From: Mesorhizobium sp. CU3
Lineage (GTDB): Bacteria > Pseudomonadota > Alphaproteobacteria > Rhizobiales > Rhizobiaceae
NCBI RefSeq assembly: GCF_006442965.1
Contig: NZ_VFWX01000009.1
Coordinates: 62,001 to 126,000 of the forward strand
DNA length: 64,000 nt
Direction of reading: 5' to 3'
Below the pieces are notes generated by a model. That model was not told the DNA's origin, made no database searches, and was given only the letters and a program-made list of their open reading frames with translations. Shown piece after piece: positions 42,314 through 49,962 of this stretch. Both the position numbers and the translations under genes were made by a program. Every line of letters begins with the position of its first letter. Within the stretch, counting starts at the first letter, position 1.

Positions 42314-44875
42314 TTGGCTCCATTGACTGCATCCGGTCTCGAGCAAAGTTGGCCGGTCATCTCTCAATTAGCCCTCTGTCCAGCGGTAATGTTTCGATGG
42401 ACGAACATCCAGTTGAATGGCAGTTTGTGCCCTACGCGACCGATGTCCCTAATCGATTGGTCGCAAAAGGCTCAGAAGATTCAGGACCAGGCAGTGCTAT
42501 TCTTCGACCACGCCTCGAGACGTCGACAGACCCCACGCTCGTTCAACATCAGTTTTCTGGACAGCTCGCTTCGCGCGATCATGGACTATCTGGCACGGAG
42601 TTTGGAAGAACGCCTTCAGACTGACTTGCCAGCAGTCTGGAAACAGCCGTTCCAACCTGATGTGATCGAAGCGCTCAGTGTGTTGGCATACGGGAAGTGC
42701 CCTTTTTGCGAACAGCGATCCGTTGCCCTCCAACCATATCGGTTCCGCCCTCCCGCCTACGCCGAGCCAAGCGCGACCCCCGATGAAAAGCCATGTTACC
42801 TCTGGCTTTCGCTCAACTGGAACAATTTCTTTCCAATTTGCAGCGACTGCCTTCCGGCGCAGAAAGCACTGTTTCCTGTCGAGGGTCGGCGGGCGCATGC
42901 GCCGACAGCGTTGGAGCCGGAGCAACTGTTGTATGAACCTGGGCTGATAGATCGGGAAGCCGCCGTTCTGTTCTATCCAGGAGAGCCGGCCCTGCTTGAA
43001 TCGGGAATTGAAATTGCCAAGGATGGGAACTTGGTGGCCTCCGATGTCCGAGGCGCCGCCACGATATCGCATTTTGCATTGAACCGGCACCCGTTGGTCG
43101 TAAGACGCCGGCAGGCTATCGAGAGTCAAATAGAGGCTCTTCGAAACGGATCTGCGGTCGGTGGCGGTGCGCCGTTGGAACAAGCAGAGTTTGGCGGCTC
43201 CCGATACCTGGTGTTGCGCCAGCTGGCCCAGTTCTTGTCGGAACGATATGACGAGGCGCCGTCGCTGGACCCACAAAACATTCAAGGCCTTTTCGATATC
43301 TGGATCGCCGAGCGGCCCGACTTCCCAATAGCGCTGGCGAGCGCAATCCGCCGGCTCAGCCCCAAGGGCGCCACGAAAGCCAAGGAAGCCGTACGATCGA
43401 GGACGTTCCCGCATCCGCGGCCGCGCGTTGATTTTCCTCGCTTGGGCTCGGTGCGGATCAAAAACTTTAAATCCCTGGAAAGCATCGGGATTGCGCTACC
43501 GGAGAGGGCCCGCATCCGCGCTTCGTTGATGCCTGCAGAGGCAACCGAGGAGCCAGGGGCGCCATGCCTGCTTATCCTGGGTGAGAATGCGGCTGGCAAA
43601 AGTAGCCTCCTTGAGGCAATAGCGCTTGCCTGTCTGGCTCCCGCAACGCGATCGCGACTCAAGCTGAACCCGGGCATGCTTGTCCTGAAGCCACAGTACA
43701 TGGGTGCGCCGGCCGGCTACCAAGGGCCTCGCGCGTCCGAGATCGTGCTGGCATTCCACGGCGGGAGCGAACTTGGCGTCACTATCAACGAAAATGGCAT
43801 TACGACGACCGGAAAGGAACTGCCGCTTGTCTTCGCCTACGGGGCGCACCGACTGTTCGGCGGCAAGGAACGACGCGGGGCGATCCGCCATGTGGATACT
43901 CTGTTCGGATACGATCGTCACATTTCCAATCCCGCCGCCTGGTTGATCAACCTTGCCAAGTCGCAGCCGCAAGCACTCAATGAAGTCGTGAGCGCGCTCC
44001 GTCACATCATCCAAATCGACGGAGAATTTCAGAACATCGAGGTCGGCCCCGACGAGCACGACGGCTCCGAGCGCTGCTACATCAATATCAGGAAGCAGAG
44101 GCCGAACGGGACGAGTTACATCGTTCGACAGCAGCTGGAGGTGGCCTCCTCAGGGTATCGCGCGATACTGGCGCTGGTGTGCGACGTGTTCCAGGGTCTG
44201 ATGGCGGCTGTGGGAGCTTCGCGTCGACCGGCGTCTGCACGAGCGCAAGGCAGCGACGCAAGAGAGGCACGTTCGGCGCGGCATTCGAATGCGATCGTGC
44301 TCATAGATGAGGTCGAAGCCCATCTTCACCCGCGATGGAAGCTCAACATCATCACCGGTCTGCGCCGCGCACTGCCCCGGGTCACCTTTATCCTTACATC
44401 GCACGACCCCCTTTGCGTCCGTGGCATGTTGAACGGGGAGGTGATGATGCTGAACCGCTTTCAGATCCTCTCCGAGCCCGGTCAAGATCAGTTGCCGGAA
44501 GCGGTTGAGCAGGTGCACGACTTTGGCAATATCGAGGAAATGACCGTCGAGCAGCTTCTGACGTCGAACCTGTTCCAGCTGTTTTCGACAGACGACCAGA
44601 GGACGGACGAAACATTCTCGGCGATATCTCGCACATTGGCTCGCCAGCGCAACGGCGAGCCACTCAACACCGAAGAGCAGGTTGCGCTGGAGAAATTCAA
44701 TCGTGAGATTGCCCAAGCCCTGCCATACGGACGCACGGAGATAACCCAGGTCATTCAGGAGGCAGTCGCCGAGTATCTGGAGCAGCGCCGCAAAAGGGAT
44801 CAAAAGGCGACCGGCATGGCGAGGGACAGAGCGAAGGCCGCCGTAAGAGACTTTCTGCAGAGCCTCCTCCAATGA
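42314..44875 (+). CDS. HNH-like zinc module fused to an ABC-type ATPase, second copy
   Basis: An 853-residue paralogue of the protein at 24955-27276. Zinc pairs are CPFCEQ (Cys129, Cys132) and PICSDC (Cys176, Cys179), but the histidine segment reads ALQPYRFRP, so the HNH catalytic histidine seems lost. The ATPase has Walker A GENAAGKSS (423-431), Walker B VLIDEVEAHLHPRWK and TSHDP. A TTG at 42314 follows GAGAGG closely; ATG 42389 is an alternative start that keeps the zinc module. An insert (VGASRRPASARAQGSDAR) precedes Walker B. It overlaps the next HNH gene by 4 bp. Confidence 0.8.
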   Translation: MAPLTASGLEQSWPVISQLALCPAVMFRWTNIQLNGSLCPTRPMSLIDWSQKAQKIQDQAVLFFDHASRRRQTPRSFNISFLDSSLRAIMDYLARSLEERLQTDLPAVWKQPFQPDVIEALSVLAYGKCPFCEQRSVALQPYRFRPPAYAEPSATPDEKPCYLWLSLNWNNFFPICSDCLPAQKALFPVEGRRAHAPTALEPEQLLYEPGLIDREAAVLFYPGEPALLESGIEIAKDGNLVASDVRGAATISHFALNRHPLVVRRRQAIESQIEALRNGSAVGGGAPLEQAEFGGSRYLVLRQLAQFLSERYDEAPSLDPQNIQGLFDIWIAERPDFPIALASAIRRLSPKGATKAKEAVRSRTFPHPRPRVDFPRLGSVRIKNFKSLESIGIALPERARIRASLMPAEATEEPGAPCLLILGENAAGKSSLLEAIALACLAPATRSRLKLNPGMLVLKPQYMGAPAGYQGPRASEIVLAFHGGSELGVTINENGITTTGKELPLVFAYGAHRLFGGKERRGAIRHVDTLFGYDRHISNPAAWLINLAKSQPQALNEVVSALRHIIQIDGEFQNIEVGPDEHDGSERCYINIRKQRPNGTSYIVRQQLEVASSGYRAILALVCDVFQGLMAAVGASRRPASARAQGSDAREARSARHSNAIVLIDEVEAHLHPRWKLNIITGLRRALPRVTFILTSHDPLCVRGMLNGEVMMLNRFQILSEPGQDQLPEAVEQVHDFGNIEEMTVEQLLTSNLFQLFSTDDQRTDETFSAISRTLARQRNGEPLNTEEQVALEKFNREIAQALPYGRTEITQVIQEAVAEYLEQRRKRDQKATGMARDRAKAAVRDFLQSLLQ

Positions 44876-45927
44876 GGAAAGTCGACCGATCGGCAGTCGG
44901 CGAGCCGCCCGATCTGCACAGCCGACGTCCGTCGGACGGCAAGACCGAGCTTGAGCTGGTGACCCAACATATGAACGGGCCTCGAAGGCATGAGGCGTTC
45001 GACTTCACCAGGTACAAGCAAGCATCGGTCAAGACCGCGCTTGAGCAGCTGTTCCACGGCAAGTGTGCCTATTGCGAGAGCTTTTACGGAGCCACTCAAC
45101 CGGTCGATGTTGAGCACTTTCGACCGAAGGGGGAAGTAGAGAATGCTGACGCTCACCCCGGCTATTGGTGGCTCGCAATGGAATGGACAAATCTTTTGCC
45201 GAGCTGCATCGACTGCAATCGCCGCCGTAAGCAGAAGACACCAAGCCCCAGGGGCAACGGGAAGGCAACGCTTCTCGACAGCGGTGAGTTTGATCGATCA
45301 AAGAGCTTGAACACTGGCAAGGAGTGTGCCTTTCCCTTGATCGGCGGTGTCGTTCGAGCCATGAAGCCCTCGGACGACTTGTCTGCGGAACGTCGCTTGC
45401 TGATTGACCCGACTATTGACGATCCGGACGCACACCTCGCGTTCCACGTCGACAGGGCCCATCTCGTGAGCCTCGTATATCCGCGGCCGCTCAGCCCTGG
45501 CGAGGCGCTTGCGCTCCCGGAGGCGATGGCGGACCCGGAGGGATTGGCGACGGCGGCCAAGGCCGCCAATGTGAGCCCGATGGGCATGGTTTCGATTCAG
45601 ATTTACGGATTGAACCGACTTGGACTCGTGCAGAACCGCACCAAGGTGCTGCGCGATATGGAGTTTCTGCTCGAGCTCAGCCTGGATCTGGAGGAGATCG
45701 CAGTCGAGCTCGACGACAGAATAAACGCGCGGTCTCTCAAACTCTCACAGCGGCCCCGCGCCAAAGATGCGGAGTTGGCAAATGATTTGAGGGCGGACCG
45801 CCGCATACTGGCAAAGATCCGCCAGTTCACTGGCGAAATCCGCTCGCAATTGCGCGCGCGTACCAACGCGTCGTCGCCTTATTCGAGGCTGGCGCGAGCA
45901 TGGGTCGAGGCCTACGTGGCCAGTTGA
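44872..45927 (+). CDS. HNH endonuclease, PtuB-like, second copy
   Basis: A 351-residue HNH nuclease paralogous to the one at 27273-28181. Its motifs are complete: CAYCES (Cys65, Cys68), DVEHFRPKG (79-87) and SCIDCN (Cys112, Cys115), with YWWLAMEWTNLLP between. A longer middle insertion (residues about 120-160) separates it from copy one. It is read through a 4-bp overlap from the ATPase gene. In this pair only the stand-alone HNH protein should be catalytic, because the fused module lacks the histidine. Confidence 0.85.
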   Translation: MRKVDRSAVGEPPDLHSRRPSDGKTELELVTQHMNGPRRHEAFDFTRYKQASVKTALEQLFHGKCAYCESFYGATQPVDVEHFRPKGEVENADAHPGYWWLAMEWTNLLPSCIDCNRRRKQKTPSPRGNGKATLLDSGEFDRSKSLNTGKECAFPLIGGVVRAMKPSDDLSAERRLLIDPTIDDPDAHLAFHVDRAHLVSLVYPRPLSPGEALALPEAMADPEGLATAAKAANVSPMGMVSIQIYGLNRLGLVQNRTKVLRDMEFLLELSLDLEEIAVELDDRINARSLKLSQRPRAKDAELANDLRADRRILAKIRQFTGEIRSQLRARTNASSPYSRLARAWVEAYVAS

Positions 45928-46011
45928 CCCCGGCACGACGCGTGCCAAAGCCTTGCGGACACAATCCACTGGCTACGAACTGGACCCTTGGAACCGGCGT
46001 GGCCAGCCCTG

Positions 46012-46611
46012 CTAAAGCTTGGTCAGAAACGGCACGCCTTTGACGAACTTCGGATGACAGCAGTCCTTGAAAAGCTGCAGGATGGCGATCCATCCGTTTC
46101 GAGATATGTCCCGGTACAATAGATCATATGCCAATTGCCGAAGCTTCTGTTCGCTGATCCCAACATCCAACTTTATCTCAGCGCTCAGGTTAATTTCAAA
46201 AAGATAAAGTGCGAATAGTTCATTCAGAAGCTCTAAATCATCATGTGACTTGTCAGAAAGCTGCGTAAAACCTTGATCATTCACACCTGTAAAGCTGGGT
46301 GAATCAGGTATAACTTGTATCGGTTTTAATCTTGGTATCCACTTCAGAAGGAAAGCGCACCGCTTTGTGCAGTCGAGCTTCTTTCGGAAAGGATCCGTTT
46401 GGTGATAATTCTTGTACCTGGCAATGTCCTGATAGGCACTCTCGACAGCGAGGTATAACCGCCGCGGCGAAACGACGATCTTTATCTCGTCGCCAACGAA
46501 CTTTTTATTTACAATTTCTTCGATGAAATCTTCAGCAAGATCCCAATAGCTGATAAGATACTCAAGTATCTCTTCTTGTGTGTACCTGAAATACCCTTTC
46601 TCTTCGTCCAT
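46012..46611 (-). CDS. Hypothetical protein, AT-rich gene
   Basis: A 199-residue protein with no recognised domain. Its codons are clearly more AT-rich than the neighbours, and lysine, isoleucine and tyrosine are common (EEILEYLISYWDLAEDFIEE, KIVVSPRRLYLAVES), which suggests a separate origin. It is mostly helical by eye, with a long acidic N-terminus. It lies downstream of a 70-residue protein and an XRE regulator on the same strand, a layout that would fit a toxin-antitoxin or abortive infection gene set, without further proof. Confidence 0.65.
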   Translation of the reverse strand: MDEEKGYFRYTQEEILEYLISYWDLAEDFIEEIVNKKFVGDEIKIVVSPRRLYLAVESAYQDIARYKNYHQTDPFRKKLDCTKRCAFLLKWIPRLKPIQVIPDSPSFTGVNDQGFTQLSDKSHDDLELLNELFALYLFEINLSAEIKLDVGISEQKLRQLAYDLLYRDISRNGWIAILQLFKDCCHPKFVKGVPFLTKL

Positions 46612-46644
46612 GAATAGGCCCCCCTCTTGGTATTGAAAGGAAGT

Positions 46645-46857
46645 CTATTTGCTGGACGAAGAAAGGGCTTTCATCACCCGAACATATCGTTCGGCCCTCT
46701 TCCCCACCGTCTCTTTGCTCACTTTCTTGACTGCCTCGATATCGTAATCGGGAGCGCTGTTGTCACGTTTCATATGAGCAATGTTTCGAATTGGCCTGTC
46801 CGGCGCCATGAGCAACTCTGCCGCCTTTCGCTTGGCCTCTGGGCTGGTGCGAGTCAT
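46645..46857 (-). CDS. Small hypothetical protein
   Basis: A 70-residue basic protein with no recognised family (MTRTSPEAKRKAAELLMAPD and a helical KKVSKETVGKRAERYVRVMK). It lies between the XRE regulator and the AT-rich 199-residue gene on the same strand and is likely in one operon with them. Confidence 0.55.
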   Translation of the reverse strand: MTRTSPEAKRKAAELLMAPDRPIRNIAHMKRDNSAPDYDIEAVKKVSKETVGKRAERYVRVMKALSSSSK

Positions 46858-46895
46858 GGGATGCCCTTTCTCTCGTCAATACATCCAGGCTGTGA

Positions 46896-47099
46896 CTACG
46901 TCAGTTCATCGATATCCACCGGCCTTCCGAGCAGATCGGATAGCGCCTTCGCGATCTTGGAGAGTGTGAGTTCGCTCGGGCTTCCTCCATTCTCGGCGGA
47001 AGCGATTGTCCCACGGTCCAAATTCGCTCTTCGTGCCAGTTGGTTCTGGGAAGCGCCCGCCTCCAGCCTCAACTTCTTGATCACAGACGACCTCGCCAT
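46896..47099 (-). CDS. XRE-family helix-turn-helix regulator
   Basis: A 67-residue single-domain Cro/CI-type DNA-binding protein. MARSSVIKKLRLEAGASQNQ and LARRANLDRGTIASAENG form the helix-turn-helix, and LTLSKIAKALSDLLGRPVDI completes the five-helix fold. ATG 47099 is chosen, with 47111 possible. It is first in the leftward trio and probably represses it. Confidence 0.85.
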   Translation of the reverse strand: MARSSVIKKLRLEAGASQNQLARRANLDRGTIASAENGGSPSELTLSKIAKALSDLLGRPVDIDELT

Positions 47100-47111
47100 C
47101 GCGACTCTCAA

Positions 47112-47877
47112 AACGGTCAGTACAACAGGCCAAAACCCGCTAGATTCGACAAAATCCTACCACATTCCGCTGAATTCCGCACCTTTATGCGTTTTTCAGC
47201 AGTTTGCAATCGGAACTGGCATAAAGAAGCGGCTTTCCACCGAGTTCTTGCTAGTCCGGCGACAGGAATGGCCCAGTCCCCGCGCCGCAGACGCGCGACG
47301 TTTGCGACGGTGGCAGCGAAATCTTGCGTGGCCTGCTGTTGCGTATGGCGAAATCTGTTGGTCTATGACCCGGTTAGCAGTGCAGTGCTGGCTGCTGTCG
47401 TATCTCGCTTCCGTAGAGCCCCACAAGAGAGATCAGAAATGCCTCGCGATCAGATGGTGGGCCCACGTCATTACCCAGCGCCCGGCCGATGCGCGCCGCA
47501 ACGACGCGCCTTTGCCAATCTGCGGGCACGAAAACGGTCAGCGCTCGATATCGGTGCCCTTGATCGGCCGTGGACGTAGGCGCTCCTCAAATTGCGGACA
47601 AGGCGCCTAACGGTGACGCCGCCCGGTTGCTGCTCGCTTTCAAGATCAAATAGAGAAGAACAAACAGGCGCGTGGACAGATAGTCGATCTGTGCCGTGGT
47701 CTCGAGCGGCTCTTGCGACGTCTCGGAGTGGCGAATGCGGTGGGTGTTGCCAATCTTCGTCAGTGCGCAAGATGACCGCGTCGATCGCCTCCGGATGCTG
47801 GTAATAGTCGAGCCGGGTTGCTTTCCGTAAGCGTTCGGGCACTGTGAAGAGGGTAACGGAGACTGCGGTATAGCGGG
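47112..47877. other. Region with no confident gene
   Basis: About 770 bp. A minus-strand frame from 48013 to 47471 reads like protein in its middle (SVTLFTVPERLRKATRLDYY, then LRTDEDWQHPPHSPL). It has no suitable start after its deep overlap with the nuclease gene at 47884. It may be the remnant of an older gene cut by insertion of the neighbour. No family is recognised. Confidence 0.3.
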
Positions 47878-47883
47878 GTGCGC

Positions 47884-49962
47884 ATGGCAGGCGAGGTAGC
47901 TCTCGAGGATCTAAAGCCACAGCTTGTGATCGTTCCGTACAAGCTGGCGGCGGACGCCACGGCCGAGGCCATCGTCGCGGCAGTCGCTGGTCGATGGGAG
48001 AGGCTAGTTGCAACTAACCCCGCAACAGGCGCTACCCGCAAGGAGGTCCGCGGCGTCACCGTGATGAAGACCTGGAAGGAGGACGGCTGGCTCGTCACCG
48101 GAGCGCACTATCTCCTCGAACGACCGCCTGCCTGGCTACGCCGATACCGCAAGGCCCCTGAGCCAGGGGAGGACCCGGACGAGCCGCTGCTCCTCAACCG
48201 CACTCACCATCTCGCGCTGTTCACGGTTCAGGAGGGTCTCGCCGCCATCCACGCTACGGAAGACGCGCCGGCGAGCAACCTTCAATCGTGGCTTGCCGAT
48301 GGGCGAGTCGGTGACAGTTTCTCGGCGAGTGCACCGATCGAGCTGGTGAACCGTGACGTGCTGGAAAGAACCTTCATCAAAGGTACCGCCAAGCAACTTT
48401 GGATGCAGGGCATTCACCAGCCGACGACGTTAAAGCCGGACCGCAAGATATTCTTTGGCCGCGACCTGCGCGATGCGATCGATTCGTACGGCGACCAGAC
48501 ATTTGATCCGAGCGGGGCCATCTCAGACCTCATGGCTGACGGAAAGCAGCCGGACGCCGAAGTCCTGGCTGATGGCGAGGATTGGCGTCCGCCTCGACGC
48601 GTCGGGCTGGTCTTCGAGGAGCGGCGGGTTTGGACGACCCCGCCGGCCTCGTTCGAGGGATTCCGCCGCAGCCTCGGTGACTTGTTCAACCGGATCCGTG
48701 CCACCGAAGGACAGCCGGTGGTCGGCAACGAAGGGCGGAGTCAGCATGGCTACCGCTTGCTCGCGCAGTCGCGTCCAAGCACCGAGTTGGCGGAAGCGCA
48801 GGAGCCAATCGAGGTTTATCTTGGCGCCGCCGCCGAGGAAGCCTTGCGCGTCAGTGCATATGGAGACCATGAACGCGATCTCGAAGAGCGCTGGCTCGAG
48901 TCGGGACGGGTCGAGCTTGCGCGGCAGGGTCCTGGAGCCGAGTTCGCGATGGCGGTCTTCCTCGACGACGAGCACCTGCTCGATCTCGCAGTCCGACCTG
49001 TGCCGATCGGTGATGATCGCATAGGGTTTCAGGTCGCCGCCGAGGCCTATCATGTCCCAATCGACGATCGCCGCGTCGTGCTATTCGATGAACTGCAGCG
49101 CGACATCGATCGCCGGCTCTCGGTCTGGTACGCCAGCGGGCAAGTGATCCAGAGTGGAAGGCTGTTCAAGCCGGAATGGCGTGATGTGCCCTTCGACTCT
49201 TGGCGCTGGTGGTCCTTCGGCGACAAGGCAGCCTTCTACGATATCACTAAGGAGAAGCCGAAGGCTGGGCTTGGTGCGATCGGTAGCGAGGACTCGCTGT
49301 TCGACTTCGTCGTCCAAACTGCGGTCACCTGGTTCGACCCGCAGGGAGACTGGCTGGCGATCTGCGACGATGCAGCCGGCGAGATCGCTGACTTCATCCT
49401 CATAGAGCCCGGGCGCCGTCGGCTCTGGTTGGTTCACGCTAAGGGCGCGTTCTCGGGTAGTGAAAGGCGGCTCATCGCCGTCGCCCCCTATGAGCAAGTC
49501 GTCAGTCAGGCCAAGAAGAACGTGAGATTCTTCGACGCGGTGGCACTCAGCAAGGAGTTGGGGCTCCGCGTCGCGGCCATCGCGCCGGACAAGCCGGGAC
49601 CGCCTTGCTGGCGGAACGGAGCGCCGTCGGACTCGAAGACGGCACTCGATGAAGCAATAGCCTTCCTCGATTCGAACCCCGCATTGCGCGAGCCGACGGC
49701 AGTCGTGCTGCAGCCGCACGTCCATGAACTGGCGCTCGCGGACGCGGAAAGTGCTCAGGAGAAAAATCCCGGGGGCTCCATCAGCGCGATGCTGCTGCTG
49801 CGCCTCAAGTCTTTGTTGGCAGACACCGAGATCACCTTTGAGCGGATCGGCGTCCGCTTCCTGGTGTTCGGGGACAAGACCCCGCGAACACCCAAAGCCG
49901 TGAAAGCACCAAAGGTCGCGAGAGGGGGCAAGAAAAGGGCCAGGGCGGTGGGGACGCCCTAG
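47884..49962 (+). CDS. Large protein with a predicted restriction-endonuclease-like C-terminal domain, second paralogue
   Basis: A 692-residue paralogue of the protein at 30424-32319. The C-terminal block AICDDAAGEIADFILIEP, LWLVHAKGAFSG and EQVVSQAKKNVRFFD shows the same D...HAK...Q pattern suggestive of a PD-(D/E)XK-type nuclease with histidine in the ExK position. The N-terminal half carries DGWLVTGAHYLLERPPAWLR and HQPTTLKPDRKIFFGRD, matching the paralogue. ATG 47884 with GGGG upstream is chosen; GTG 47878 is possible. A lysine-rich tail ends the protein. It overlaps tail-to-tail by 4 bp with the Lhr-type helicase gene. Confidence 0.68.
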   Translation: MAGEVALEDLKPQLVIVPYKLAADATAEAIVAAVAGRWERLVATNPATGATRKEVRGVTVMKTWKEDGWLVTGAHYLLERPPAWLRRYRKAPEPGEDPDEPLLLNRTHHLALFTVQEGLAAIHATEDAPASNLQSWLADGRVGDSFSASAPIELVNRDVLERTFIKGTAKQLWMQGIHQPTTLKPDRKIFFGRDLRDAIDSYGDQTFDPSGAISDLMADGKQPDAEVLADGEDWRPPRRVGLVFEERRVWTTPPASFEGFRRSLGDLFNRIRATEGQPVVGNEGRSQHGYRLLAQSRPSTELAEAQEPIEVYLGAAAEEALRVSAYGDHERDLEERWLESGRVELARQGPGAEFAMAVFLDDEHLLDLAVRPVPIGDDRIGFQVAAEAYHVPIDDRRVVLFDELQRDIDRRLSVWYASGQVIQSGRLFKPEWRDVPFDSWRWWSFGDKAAFYDITKEKPKAGLGAIGSEDSLFDFVVQTAVTWFDPQGDWLAICDDAAGEIADFILIEPGRRRLWLVHAKGAFSGSERRLIAVAPYEQVVSQAKKNVRFFDAVALSKELGLRVAAIAPDKPGPPCWRNGAPSDSKTALDEAIAFLDSNPALREPTAVVLQPHVHELALADAESAQEKNPGGSISAMLLLRLKSLLADTEITFERIGVRFLVFGDKTPRTPKAVKAPKVARGGKKRARAVGTP

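Noticed and set aside
46627..47610. 327-residue plus-strand open frame
   Set aside because: It runs antisense across the XRE regulator and the 70-residue gene and shows no domain.
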